This document shows positions 33,089-41,987 of a stretch of 64,000 bases of DNA, piece after piece. The stretch is from Butyrivibrio sp. INlla14 (GTDB lineage: Bacteria > Bacillota > Clostridia > Lachnospirales > Lachnospiraceae), in the NCBI RefSeq assembly GCF_900102515.1, contig NZ_FMVS01000022.1, positions 1 to 64,000 of the forward strand, written 5' to 3'. The notes beneath the pieces are model-generated. The model did no database searches. It was not told where the DNA came from and saw only the letters and a list, made by a program, of their open reading frames with translations. The translations under genes and the position numbers were made by a program. The stretch's first letter is position 1. Each line of letters begins with the position of its first letter.

Positions 33089-33933
33089 TTTCCAAAAGCC
33101 TTCAATATCTCTATTTTTGCAGCATCCAGTGTGGTTACATTAGTATCAACCGGAAAGCCTGCTTCTCTAAGTTCTTGCATCACGTATGTGACCTGTGGTG
33201 CAGCAAGTCCAATTTCTTCAAGTTCCTTGTAATGCTTAAACACTTCTGTAGGCACGTCATCAAAGGCTACCCGGCCTTTGTTCATAACGATGATCCTGTC
33301 AACATAATTAGCTACATCGTCCATACTATGGCTTACAAGTATGATAGTTATTCCCATTTCATCATGGAGCTTCTTTATAAGGCCCAGAATATCCTCTCGT
33401 CCCTTAGGGTCAAGGCCCGCTGTAGGTTCATCCAAAATAAGAACCTCTGGTTTCATGGCAAGGACACCAGCTATAGCCACTCTTCTCTTTTGTCCACCAG
33501 ATAAGTCAAATGGGGACTGATAAAAATATTCATCATCAAATCCAACCTGTTTCAAAGCCTCATAAGCTCTGAGCTCCACCTCTTTTTGAGGAAGGCCCAG
33601 GTTTTTGGGGCCAAAGCACACGTCCTTAAAGCAGTCTGTTTCAAAGAGCTGATGCTCAGGATACTGAAAAACAAGTCCTACCTTGGCGCGAAGGCTCTTT
33701 TTATCATAGTCAGGGTCATTTATGTCCTGTCCATTGTAGAAAACACATCCACTTGTAGGTTTCTCAAGCCCATTCATATGCTGTATAAGTGTTGACTTGC
33801 CAGATCCGGTGTGGCCGATAAGTCCCACGAACTGGCCGTCTGGAATATTAAGACACACATCTATCAAGGCCGCATGAGCCATTGCAGTGTCTTCATCATA
33901 TATATAGTTTACGTGATCGAGTATAATTGACAT
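33082..33933 (-). CDS. ecfA2: ECF transporter ATPase A'
   Basis: A 283-residue ATPase: Walker A GLIGHTGSGKSTLIQ, signature LSGGQKRRVAIAG, Walker B VLILDEPTAGLD, switch His in VSHSMDD. It pairs with EcfA1 beneath EcfT to power vitamin uptake. It follows ecfA1 by 31 bp and overlaps ecfT. Confidence 0.93.
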   Translation of the reverse strand: MSIILDHVNYIYDEDTAMAHAALIDVCLNIPDGQFVGLIGHTGSGKSTLIQHMNGLEKPTSGCVFYNGQDINDPDYDKKSLRAKVGLVFQYPEHQLFETDCFKDVCFGPKNLGLPQKEVELRAYEALKQVGFDDEYFYQSPFDLSGGQKRRVAIAGVLAMKPEVLILDEPTAGLDPKGREDILGLIKKLHDEMGITIILVSHSMDDVANYVDRIIVMNKGRVAFDDVPTEVFKHYKELEEIGLAAPQVTYVMQELREAGFPVDTNVTTLDAAKIEILKAFGKC

Positions 33934-33964
33934 TTTATTCTCCGGAAGTTGTGCTTCCCTTATA

Positions 33965-34846
33965 CTAATTATTCTCTTTATTTTTGATTTTCTTTAACTC
34001 TTCCACAAGTTCTTCTCTAGTAAGAACGCCTTCTGGAAGCGGCAATCCGGCTTTCCTAAGTTCGTGAGCTAGAAGTGTAACCTGAGGAACACCAAGGCGC
34101 AGGTCTTTTAGTTTGTCCACCTGGGAAAAGATTTCTCTGGGAGTGCCGGTCATTTCTACATGTCCCTTGTCCATTACAAAGACTCTGTCAGCGTAGATAA
34201 CTTCCTCCATATAATGGGTGATAAGGATTATGGTAATATTCTCAACCTGGTTAAGTGCCCTGGCTGCCCTGATAACGTCCTTGCGTCCGTTCGGATCAAG
34301 CATGGCTGTTGGTTCATCAAATATAATACACTTGGGGTGCATTGCAATTACCCCTGCAATTGACACTCTCTGCTTCTGGCCACCTGAAAGATGGTTTGGT
34401 GAGGATTTTCTAAATTGCAGCATTCCTACAGTCTTAAGGGATTCATCTACTCTTTCCCATATCTCATCAGTTGGAACGCCCATATTCTCAGGGCCAAATC
34501 CCACATCTTCCTCTACAACCTGGCCGATGATCTGGTTGTCAGGATTCTGAAACACCATACCAGCTTCCTGTCTGATGTCCCATAGATGCTGATCATCCTC
34601 GATATTCATTCCATCGACGAAGACCTCTCCCTCTGTGGGATATAGAAGGGCATTAAAATGTTTGGCAAGTGTAGATTTGCCAGAACCATTATGCCCCAGA
34701 ATAGCAATGAATTCGCCAGGCTTGACATCAAGGTTAACCTTATCTATCGCTCTGGTTATTCCTTCTACGTTGCCCTCTTCATCTCTTCTGATATATTCAA
34801 ATACAAGATTATCTGTCTTTATCATTTTTTTCATAGTAACATCCAT
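33965..34846 (-). CDS. ecfA1: ECF transporter ATPase A
   Basis: A 293-residue ATPase: Walker A ILGHNGSGKSTLAK, signature LSGGQKQRVSIAG, Walker B IIFDEPTAMLDPNG, and the A-type DQHLWDIRQEAGMVFQNPDNQ region (Q-loop). The start is uncertain; ATGs at 34846 and 34834 are both possible. It is normally directly downstream of rplQ; here ~1.6 kb of other DNA, including a terminator, separates them. Confidence 0.92.
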   Translation of the reverse strand: MDVTMKKMIKTDNLVFEYIRRDEEGNVEGITRAIDKVNLDVKPGEFIAILGHNGSGKSTLAKHFNALLYPTEGEVFVDGMNIEDDQHLWDIRQEAGMVFQNPDNQIIGQVVEEDVGFGPENMGVPTDEIWERVDESLKTVGMLQFRKSSPNHLSGGQKQRVSIAGVIAMHPKCIIFDEPTAMLDPNGRKDVIRAARALNQVENITIILITHYMEEVIYADRVFVMDKGHVEMTGTPREIFSQVDKLKDLRLGVPQVTLLAHELRKAGLPLPEGVLTREELVEELKKIKNKENN

Positions 34847-34880
34847 AAATCAGTATTAATCAGCAATAGTTAGTTTACTA

Positions 34881-34915
34881 AAAAAGCGGCATAAATACAA
34901 GATTATGCCGCCTTT
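34881..34915 (-). terminator. Terminator of the GGDEF remnant
   Basis: AAAAGCGGCATAA pairs with TTATGCCGCCTTT (one mismatch near the base), then a T run reading leftward. It still separates ecfA1 from anything upstream. Confidence 0.75.
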
Positions 34916-34942
34916 GTCATACTATTAAACTTTATCAATATC

Positions 34943-35107
34943 TCATTTCATTTCTTTTAACATTCTTTTGTTTTCGTACATGAGTGCATCAGCCTTCGCA
35001 AAAACGTCTTCTAAACTATTTTCCCCGTCATATCTGGCGACGCCAGTTGCTATTACTATGTCATGATTCTGGATATTCTCCTGATTGGATTTGTTCCACA
35101 CCTCCAA
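34943..35107 (-). pseudogene. C-terminal remnant of a GGDEF diguanylate cyclase
   Basis: In a minus-strand frame without a start codon: DIVIATGVARYDGENSLED, then VFAKADALMYENKRMLKEMK and a stop. This is the last third of a GGDEF domain (the strand before the final helix, and the ADALMYENK helix). A stop codon lies upstream and nothing before it resembles the GGDEF signature. A complete GGDEF gene occurs 8 kb away, at 42970-44055. Confidence 0.75.
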
Positions 35108-35344
35108 TCAGATATTTCCTTGTCTGACTTACTCGCAAAGTGCATATTAATTCACATTTTAATATTATCGGTTTTTCGTCAATATTACAATTTAAAAAAT
35201 CTTAAAAGAATATTATCAATTTATCACAACGATACCGGTTTCAAAATTTTCTTTTGACGCTTTCAGCATTGTGATAAAATCTCATATATAGTCTCATTCT
35301 ATATATATTTACTTTGAGAATTCTTTTGTTTTTTGGGGGTTTTA

Positions 35345-36226
35345 ATGAATAAAAAATACTTACATGACTTCGGACTTTTATGCATGGCTATAGTAGCTTT
35401 ATCGCTTATAGCAAGATTTTTGGCCCACGGACAAACCCTTGCAGAATATGAAAAAGAAAAAGAGGCTTCCTCTGCACTTAATTCATCTTCTGCAGTCTCT
35501 ACAATAGATGATAATATTCTTGATTCCAATGCTTCATTATCTGAAGCAAGTACCGCATCCACAACAGATGTAGCTACGATTGCAGCCACAAAGGCATCAA
35601 CTGAATCAGCTGCAGAAGCGGCAACTGATATATCCGAGCAAACTTATGCTGAAGGTTTTACCTATTCAGAATTACCGCAGGATATCGTTGAGAAAATTTC
35701 CGGGGTTTCTTATGTGGATAACTCAAATATCAGTCTTGATGAATTAAGATATTGCAAGGTTCTTTATAATGATTTTGACGGAAATGTTCAGAACGGAGAA
35801 CTTATCTGTAACGAACAGATAGCCCAGGATCTTTTGGAAATATTCTATGAATTATACAATAGCGGGTACCAGATAGAAAGCGTTAAGCTTATTGATGAAT
35901 ATGATGGGGATGATACAGCTTCTATGCTGGCCAATAATACCTCCTGCTTTAATTACAGAGTAGTTGAAGGGACACAAAAGTTATCCAAGCACGCTTATGG
36001 ACTTGCTATCGACCTAAATCCTTTCTACAACCCTTATATTACCTATAACAAGGATGGTTCTCAGAATATTTCTCCCGCAGGAAGTGAAGCCTATGCTGAC
36101 CGGGATGCATCATTCCCATACAAGATTGACGAAAACGACCTCGCCTACAAGCTCTTTACAGAACATGGCTTTAAGTGGGGCGGAAACTGGAATTCAGTCA
36201 AGGATTATCAGCATTTTGAGTATTAA
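35345..36226 (+). CDS. VanY-type D-alanyl-D-alanine carboxypeptidase (M15)
   Basis: About 293 residues: an N-terminal membrane anchor (DFGLLCMAIVALSLIARFLA), then a Ser/Thr/Ala-rich linker (~45-100) and a peptidase domain. The zinc site is visible as SKHAYGLAIDLNP (H-x6-D) and KDYQHFEY (D-x2-H-F-E). It would trim the terminal D-Ala of peptidoglycan stem peptides outside the membrane. The start at 35345 follows TTTTGGGGG. It is convergent with rplQ, the only plus-strand gene between rplQ and ecfA1, flanked by the repeat triplet at 36231. Confidence 0.87.
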   Translation: MNKKYLHDFGLLCMAIVALSLIARFLAHGQTLAEYEKEKEASSALNSSSAVSTIDDNILDSNASLSEASTASTTDVATIAATKASTESAAEAATDISEQTYAEGFTYSELPQDIVEKISGVSYVDNSNISLDELRYCKVLYNDFDGNVQNGELICNEQIAQDLLEIFYELYNSGYQIESVKLIDEYDGDDTASMLANNTSCFNYRVVEGTQKLSKHAYGLAIDLNPFYNPYITYNKDGSQNISPAGSEAYADRDASFPYKIDENDLAYKLFTEHGFKWGGNWNSVKDYQHFEY

Positions 36227-36230
36227 AATC

Positions 36231-36374
36231 GAGCCACGTCAGACTCGGAACCGCTTCGCTTGTTCCTCCATTTGGCTCTTAACGAGCCACGTCAGACTCG
36301 GAACCGCTTCGCTTGTTCCTCCATTTGGCTCTTAACGAGCCACGTCAGACTCGGAACCGCTTCGCTTGTTCCTC
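36231..36374. repeat. 53 bp tandem repeat, nearly three copies
   Basis: GAGCCACGTCAGACTCGGAA begins at 36231, 36284 and 36337, exactly 53 bp apart; the third copy is cut after ~38 bp. Each unit can fold (GAGCCA with TGGCTC outside, GGAAC with GTTCC inside). The 13-mer CGAGCCACGTCAG recurs inverted at 36463-36475, next to the end of rplQ. Confidence 0.9.
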
Positions 36375-36460
36375 GTTGTTGCGGCAGTCGCCGCAACAAC
36401 TAAAATAAAAAGAGGTAGTTTTTTTAATGTAAACATTAAAAAACTACCTCTTCTTATTTT
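36375..36460. terminator. Bidirectional terminator between vanY and rplQ
   Basis: First an 11 bp perfect stem GTTGTTGCGGC-AGTC-GCCGCAACAAC (36375-36400). Then a ~20 bp stem (36410-36452) with AAGAGGTAG on one side and CTACCTCTT on the other, flanked by A and T runs, stops both converging genes. Confidence 0.85.
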
Positions 36461-36479
36461 ATCTGACGTGGCTCGTTGC

Positions 36480-37016
36480 TCACACAAGCTCAAGAACAAC
36501 CATCATAGCTGCGTCGCCTTTTCTCTGGCCGATCTTGATCATACGAGTGTAACCACCCTTACGATCTGCATACTTAGGACCGTACTCATCGAAAAGCTTA
36601 GCTACAAGATCAACTTCCTTTGTGTTCTTCTTTCTTCCAGCCTTCTCAGTAGGAACTTCAACTACTGGGTAAAGAGTCTTAAGAAGCTGACGTCTAGCGT
36701 GCATTCTTGAAGGCATATCCTTCTTGATCTCTTTCTTAACAGTTGTGTACTTTGTAACCTTCTTGCCGTCTACAACTTCCTTAACTCTCTTACCGTCTTT
36801 ATCCTTCTCAGGAACCTTGCAATCAACTGTAAGTGTCTCGAAGTTGTCCTTCTCCTTAGCTGCAAGAGTGATCATAGGCTCTACGATCTTCTTGATTTCC
36901 TTAGCTCTTGCCTCTGTAGTAACGATCTTTCCATTGTAAAGAAGTGCTGTTACCTGGTTACGAAGAAGTGCTCTTCTAGGTTTTGTTGCTTTTCCAAGCT
37001 TTCTGTACATTGCCAT
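36480..37016 (-). CDS. rplQ: Ribosomal protein L17 (bL17), long form
   Basis: 178 residues, from MAMYRKLGKATKPRRALLRN to the conserved end GGYTRMIKIGQRKGDAAMMV. L17 lines the peptide exit. Most L17 are ~115-130 residues. Here about 45 extra residues (~65-110), including KDKDGKRVKEVVDGKKVTKY, are inserted in the middle, a form seen in Lachnospiraceae. It ends the rpmJ-rplQ unit. Confidence 0.96.
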   Translation of the reverse strand: MAMYRKLGKATKPRRALLRNQVTALLYNGKIVTTEARAKEIKKIVEPMITLAAKEKDNFETLTVDCKVPEKDKDGKRVKEVVDGKKVTKYTTVKKEIKKDMPSRMHARRQLLKTLYPVVEVPTEKAGRKKNTKEVDLVAKLFDEYGPKYADRKGGYTRMIKIGQRKGDAAMMVVLELV

Positions 37017-37213
37017 TTTAATATACTTCCTTTCTCATCTGCAGGATTCCTCCTGCTGTGGTACATCAAAGAATGCGCTTTGGTCTTACTTCTCTAATGC
37101 TGTTAATATACGCCATGAGAATCGCATTGGTACACATCGGATTTATCCTCTGCGAAAATCAAATTCTATGTGTAGGTATTCCCACCCATAGATTTGCCTC
37201 AATCTGAATGATC

Positions 37214-38173
37214 TTACTGCTCGCCATCCTGTCTCAGGGAAAGTCCAAGCTCATCAAGCTTAGCAAGAACCTCCTCAAGTGACTTACGTCCAAGATTACG
37301 AACTTTCATCATATCGTCAGAAGTCTTGTTTGCAAGCTCCTGAACGGTATTGATACCAGCTCTCTTAAGGCAGTTGAATGAACGAACTGAAAGTTCAAGC
37401 TCATCAATTGACATCTCGAGAACCTTGCCCTTCTCGTCATCTTCCTTCTCTACCATAACTTCAGCAGTCTTGGCATTCTCGGAAAGATCGATGAAGAGGC
37501 TTAAATGCTCACTAAGAACCTTTGCTGCAAGGCTTACAGCCTCGTCAGGAGCAAGTGTTCCATCAGTGTGAACATCAAGTGTTAATTTATCGAAGTCAGT
37601 AACCTGACCTACACGAGTATTCTCTACAGTTACGTTTACTCTCTCTACTGGTGTGTAGATAGAATCGATAGCGATAACTCCGATTGGAAGGTCGCCACCT
37701 TTGTTCTTATCAGAGCTTACATAACCTCTTCCCTTAGTGATGGTGAGCTCCATGTAGAGCTTAGCATCCTTGCCGGAAAGTGTAGCGATAACCTGATCTG
37801 GATTCATGATCTCTATATCCTGATCAACCTGAATATCAGATGCTCTAACAACGCCTTCACCATTGAACTCAATGTAAGCAGTCTTTGGCTCATTTGTGTC
37901 AGAAGAATTCTTGATTGAAAGATTCTTGATATTCATGATGATTTCAGTTACATCTTCCTTAACACCAGGAATAGAACTGAACTCATGCAGTACGCCTTCG
38001 ATTTTGACCTGACTTACTGCTGCACCAGGTAAAGAAGAGAGCATAATCCTGCGAAGGGAATTGCCCAGTGTAATACCGTAACCTCTCTCAAGAGGCTCAA
38101 CTACGAATTTACCATACTTCTTATCATCTGAGATTTCAGCAACTTCAATATTTGGTCTTTCAAAATCAAACAC
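37214..38173 (-). CDS. rpoA: RNA polymerase alpha subunit
   Basis: 319 residues. The N-terminal assembly domain has [20 protein letters not shown] and [16 protein letters not shown], and the C-terminal domain [20 protein letters not shown] and [20 protein letters not shown]. The alpha dimer nucleates RNA polymerase. The ~195 bp between it and rplQ holds only a small hairpin (GCAGGA/TCCTGC). Confidence 0.98.
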   Translation of the reverse strand: MFDFERPNIEVAEISDDKKYGKFVVEPLERGYGITLGNSLRRIMLSSLPGAAVSQVKIEGVLHEFSSIPGVKEDVTEIIMNIKNLSIKNSSDTNEPKTAYIEFNGEGVVRASDIQVDQDIEIMNPDQVIATLSGKDAKLYMELTITKGRGYVSSDKNKGGDLPIGVIAIDSIYTPVERVNVTVENTRVGQVTDFDKLTLDVHTDGTLAPDEAVSLAAKVLSEHLSLFIDLSENAKTAEVMVEKEDDEKGKVLEMSIDELELSVRSFNCLKRAGINTVQELANKTSDDMMKVRNLGRKSLEEVLAKLDELGLSLRQDGEQ

Positions 38174-38229
38174 TGATATACCCTCCTTATGTGGTTAGTT
38201 AACAAGATATTTATATTATAAGTTATTTA

Positions 38230-38823
38230 TTACTTAGAATACAACTCGACGATAAGCATTTCGTCAACTGGTACATCAATTACTTCTCTTGAAGGAAGTT
38301 CCTTAACTGTACCCTGAAGATTGTCCTTGTTAACATCAATCCACTCAGGAACGAGTCTGCCAGCTGTGATCTCTGTGATATCCTTAAATCTCTGGATATT
38401 CTTAGCAGCTTCCTTGATCTCGATTGTGTCGCCAGCCTTAACGAGGTATGAAGGTACGTTGATCTGCTTGCCGTTTACAAGAACGAACTTGTGAAGAACA
38501 ACCTGTCTAGCCTCTCTTCTTGTTCTAGCGAATCCCATTCTGAATACTACGTTGTCAAGTCTTGACTCAAGAATTGTCATAAGGTTTGAACCTGTCTGAC
38601 CCTTCATTCTGTCTGCTCTGTCATAGTAGTTTCTGAAAGGCTTCTCAAGTACGCCATAGATGAACTTAGCCTTCTGCTTCTCGCGGAGCTGAAGTCCATA
38701 CTCGCTCATCTTCTTACCAGCTCTAGCTGATGCTCTCTTGGACTTCTTGTCATATCCAAGGAAAGTTGGATCTAAATCAAGAGATCTGCATCTCTTTAAT
38801 ACGGGAACTCTGTTTACTGCCAT
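38230..38823 (-). CDS. rpsD: Ribosomal protein S4 (uS4)
   Basis: 197 residues from MAVNRVPVLKRCRSLDLDPT. The S4 RNA-binding domain is seen in ESRLDNVVFRMGFARTRREA. The N-terminus has no zinc-binding cysteine set. The start at 38823 follows AAAGGAG; an upstream ATG eight codons earlier lies in the ribosome binding region. S4 is a 16S assembly initiator and in several bacteria the regulator of this operon. Confidence 0.97.
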   Translation of the reverse strand: MAVNRVPVLKRCRSLDLDPTFLGYDKKSKRASARAGKKMSEYGLQLREKQKAKFIYGVLEKPFRNYYDRADRMKGQTGSNLMTILESRLDNVVFRMGFARTRREARQVVLHKFVLVNGKQINVPSYLVKAGDTIEIKEAAKNIQRFKDITEITAGRLVPEWIDVNKDNLQGTVKELPSREVIDVPVDEMLIVELYSK

Positions 38824-38981
38824 TTTAGGCTCCTTTCTTTTACTCAAAACAAATATGCTCTGTCTTGATGTTGTTTACAATGATTGCTGTAAAATACAGC
38901 ATTTGCACCTTCGTCCAACGTAATTTCACATATATAATATGCACATGTAACTACATTGATTGAATATACTACTTCGTGATA

Positions 38982-39110
38982 CCCATGATTGCTTCACTAC
39001 GTTCTCGCAATCATGCATACATTCGGAATCCGAGCTATTGCTCTACTTCCTCATGTATGTTCGGTCTCCAAGGTTATATTTTTCTCTGTGCAAGCACAGA
39101 AAAATATAAC
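38982..39110 (-). promoter_or_regulatory. Structured rpsK-rpsD spacer (candidate S4 control region)
   Basis: A ~310 bp gap holding three hairpins: GTTATATTTTTCT...CACAG stem of 16 bp with a two-base bulge (39073-39110), CATACAT/ATGTATG (39016-39059), and CATGATTGC/GCAATCATG (38982-39010). Gaps in this operon are otherwise ~100 bp or less. S4 autoregulation is a plausible but unproven use. Confidence 0.45.
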
Positions 39111-39133
39111 TTTGTATCCCTATATCACTCAGA

Positions 39134-39541
39134 TTATACTCTACGACGCTTAGGTGGGCGGCATCCGTTATGTGGTACAGGTGTTACGTCTGTGATAGAT
39201 GTAACTGTAAGACCGCTTGCAGCAAGAGCTCTGATTGCAGCTTCTCTTCCTGAACCTGGTCCCTTAACGAATACATCAACAGTCTTAAGGCCGTGAATAA
39301 GAGCAGCCTTAGTTGCTGTCTCTGCAGCTACCTGTGCAGCATAAGGAGTAGATTTCCTTGAACCCTTAAATCCGAGACCGCCAGCACTTGCCCAGCTAAG
39401 AGCGTTACCTGCAGCATCTGTCAATGTAACGATTGTGTTATTGAAAGATGACTGGATATGTGCCTGTCCGTGTTCAACGTTTTTCTTGACACGCTTCTTT
39501 GCAGCTGCCTTCTTTGCAGCTGATGATTTCTGATTTGCCAT
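39134..39541 (-). CDS. rpsK: Ribosomal protein S11 (uS11)
   Basis: 135 residues. A Lys/Ala-rich start ([20 protein letters not shown]), the conserved [20 protein letters not shown], and the end [18 protein letters not shown], where the Asn-Gly is the site of isoaspartate formation in many S11. Part of the small-subunit platform. Confidence 0.97.
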   Translation of the reverse strand: MANQKSSAAKKAAAKKRVKKNVEHGQAHIQSSFNNTIVTLTDAAGNALSWASAGGLGFKGSRKSTPYAAQVAAETATKAALIHGLKTVDVFVKGPGSGREAAIRALAASGLTVTSITDVTPVPHNGCRPPKRRRV

Positions 39542-39641
39542 TTTAAACTAACCTACTTTCTTCCTATAAATACTATAAATTGTTACTTTTGAAACTGCCA
39601 TGCACAATCTCAAATATATAGATCAAAGGCTTTAAAAAGAA

Positions 39642-40010
39642 TTATTTCTTCTTGTTAGCGATTGTTCTCTTTGGTCCTTTTCTTGTTCTTGCATTTGTCT
39701 TTGTTCTCTGACCACGGCAAGGAAGTCCTCTTCTATGACGCATTCCTCTGAAGCATCCGATCTCTGTGAGTCTCTTGATGTTCATGGCAACTTCTCTTCT
39801 AAGGTCACCCTCTACATCGTAGTCGTTACCGATAATCTCGGCGATTTTCTTAACTTCTTCATCAGTAAGATCACGAACACGTGTGTCCGGATTTACTTTT
39901 GCAGCTTCAAGAATCTTGTTTGAGCTTGTTCTACCGATTCCGTAGATATATGTCAAACCGATCTCTACTCGCTTATCTCTAGGTAAATCTACACCTGCAA
40001 TACGAGCCAT
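39642..40010 (-). CDS. rpsM: Ribosomal protein S13 (uS13)
   Basis: 122 residues starting [20 protein letters not shown], with the H2TH region [14 protein letters not shown] and the basic tail [20 protein letters not shown] that touches P-site tRNA. It lies ~195 bp downstream of rpmJ; that gap shows no clear signal. Confidence 0.97.
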   Translation of the reverse strand: MARIAGVDLPRDKRVEIGLTYIYGIGRTSSNKILEAAKVNPDTRVRDLTDEEVKKIAEIIGNDYDVEGDLRREVAMNIKRLTEIGCFRGMRHRRGLPCRGQRTKTNARTRKGPKRTIANKKK

Positions 40011-40204
40011 TTTAATTCCTCCATTTACAAATAAAAAAATAAATAATTTCTTGAGAAGCTTTACTCCTCTTGCTCCAACCTATTTCGTCAGAGCTGTTAC
40101 TTGTTTGATTGGGGCCAGATACTCTATCGGCCCAACCGGACAAAGTATAATCCGATCTTTCCAATACACATTGGTATCAAAAAGTAATCCGAAAACGGCT
40201 CGAA

Positions 40205-40318
40205 TTATCCCTGTCTCTGTTTGTGCTTAGGGTTGTCACAGATTACTCTGATAACGCCCTTTCTCTTAATAACCTTGCACTTTTCGCACATAGGCTTAAC
40301 AGAAGACCTAACTTTCAT
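40205..40318 (-). CDS. rpmJ: Ribosomal protein L36 (bL36), zinc type
   Basis: 37 residues, [20 protein letters not shown] to KHKQRQG, with the full C-x2-C...C-x4-H zinc ribbon. The start at 40318 follows GGAAAGGAG; a longer in-frame reading would start in the leader. Normally it follows infA directly; here 3.9 kb lie between. Confidence 0.95.
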   Translation of the reverse strand: MKVRSSVKPMCEKCKVIKRKGVIRVICDNPKHKQRQG

Positions 40319-40401
40319 TGTAACTCCTTTCCTGCATGGTAAAAACAGCATAATGCCTAAAGAAGGGCATAATATCCCCTCTTCTAAAAAGACCATTTAA
40401 C

Positions 40402-40430
40402 ATGATAACATATGCTAAATCAAATAGCAA
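40402..40430 (-). promoter_or_regulatory. Promoter of rpmJ-rpsM-rpsK-rpsD-rpoA-rplQ
   Basis: TTGCTA (40425-40430), 17 bp, TATCAT (40402-40407) on the minus strand, ~85 bp before rpmJ. It would restart transcription after the interruption downstream of infA. Confidence 0.7.
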
Positions 40431-40444
40431 CTATTTTTTTACTG

Positions 40445-41767
40445 TTATTCAGTTTTTGGTACTTTTGAGTATTTTCCTCCTGCACAAGCAGGCAGATACT
40501 GGGAATTAAACATTCGAGTATGCCTGTGAAAGTCCTTATCAGACTGATTGAAATAATTATAATTTATTGGTTCCTGGTCATCCCAGGTAACATCCACGTT
40601 ATAATAAGAATCACCAAGTTTAATGATATCCCAGGCATGCATGTCACCAGATGCAAGACCACCACCCCATCCCACAGTCATATAGGTTGGTATTTCCAAT
40701 TGCTGCATCAGATACTGAAAAGCCTTAGAATAGCCGGCGCAAACCGTCTCGTTTCCAACAATCGCACTATACGCACTCTGATCCAGGCTATTCTGGCTGT
40801 ATGTCAGCTTATCTGCCAATAGATTATGGACGTAGACTTCCTTATCATAAGCTGTTTTAAGTTCATCAGTGCCGGCCAAAATAGCTGCAGTCATAATATC
40901 AAACTGCGCCTTTGCTTCGTCAATGTTTCCCAGATCTTCATAGAAATATATCTGAACCTTTACCACGTATCCCTTATAATCATATTCAGTGTACATGGCT
41001 GTATTTAGCCAAAAGAGTTCGGGATGATCCAGAACTACACTCATAAGAGCATTTTTCCACTGATCTGGAGTTGCCTTGACCACAGGCAAAAAAACATCTC
41101 TCTGCTCCATGGAATTTCCATATATCTGTTTATAAAGCTGTTTGCATTTATCTGTCAGCATATTGTAATAAGGGTAATATTCATTGGCAAAAGACATATC
41201 TTTTGCCGTATTTCCCATGCTAATATCGCTGATTGCGCTTTGCACCTGCTCAGGAGTCTCGATTTCAATGACATTTGCCGTAGGCATACTGTAATCAGAC
41301 AAATTGTCTGTGATACTGTAATAGGCAGTTTCATCAGTAGAATCCTCATAAAGATCCTGATTTACCAAAGGTTCTTCAGCCTGATCAACTATATCTTTTT
41401 CTATTCCTGAGCTACTCCATTCACTCTCGTACTGCGCAAATTCTTTTTCCTGATCCTGAGACACCGTAAAAGAGGTAACTGTTGCCGCAGCGTCAGTTAA
41501 TTCTGCGATAACCTGCGAAGCAGCTGAATCCTGAGTATTTCCTGCAGTATCCTGAGCATTATCTCCAGTTTGCTGGCCAGAAGCGCCTTGCGCCCCCTGC
41601 GAGCTTTCAAGTGCTGCTCTCTCCTGAATAATGCTGTTTATCCCAGATGATGCGGCCTTGGCGCCGTTTTTTACATCCGGGTTGATTCCACACAGCACAA
41701 TAAAGCCGCAGATTGCTACAACCACAGCCAATATAAATGCCAATAATTTACCTAATAGTTTCTTCAT
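40445..41767 (-). CDS. Exported transglutaminase-like protein
   Basis: About 440 residues. An N-terminal membrane/signal segment (KLLAFILAVVVAICGFIVLC), then a Gln/Ser/Ala-rich low-complexity stretch (~45-100), an unknown middle domain, and a C-terminal transglutaminase-like core. The triad is apparent: Cys in GNETVCAGYSKAFQYLM, His in SGDMHAWDIIKLG, Asp in YYNVDVTWDD. Such proteins act outside the membrane as peptidases or amide transferases on wall components. The start at 41767 follows AAGGAAGG. It interrupts the ribosomal operon between infA and rpmJ. Confidence 0.85.
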   Translation of the reverse strand: MKKLLGKLLAFILAVVVAICGFIVLCGINPDVKNGAKAASSGINSIIQERAALESSQGAQGASGQQTGDNAQDTAGNTQDSAASQVIAELTDAAATVTSFTVSQDQEKEFAQYESEWSSSGIEKDIVDQAEEPLVNQDLYEDSTDETAYYSITDNLSDYSMPTANVIEIETPEQVQSAISDISMGNTAKDMSFANEYYPYYNMLTDKCKQLYKQIYGNSMEQRDVFLPVVKATPDQWKNALMSVVLDHPELFWLNTAMYTEYDYKGYVVKVQIYFYEDLGNIDEAKAQFDIMTAAILAGTDELKTAYDKEVYVHNLLADKLTYSQNSLDQSAYSAIVGNETVCAGYSKAFQYLMQQLEIPTYMTVGWGGGLASGDMHAWDIIKLGDSYYNVDVTWDDQEPINYNYFNQSDKDFHRHTRMFNSQYLPACAGGKYSKVPKTE

Positions 41768-41987
41768 AGCGATTCCTTCCTTGTCTATACGCACATGAAT
41801 CCTATATCTATATCGGCAATTATTCTTTATAACTTAATACCTTTTTATTGAATTCACTTTTAATAATAATCTGCCTATTTTCAATCATTTTAGCCTGAAA
41901 GTGTTGACTTTACTTGAGAAGATAAACTACGCTAAGTCTGTAGTATATGTATCTATTAACCAATTTATTAGAATGGAGAAAGAGAAG

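Noticed and set aside
35299..35589. Minus-strand ORF opposite the carboxypeptidase
   Set aside because: It is the shadow of the Ser/Thr/Ala-rich linker of the real gene.
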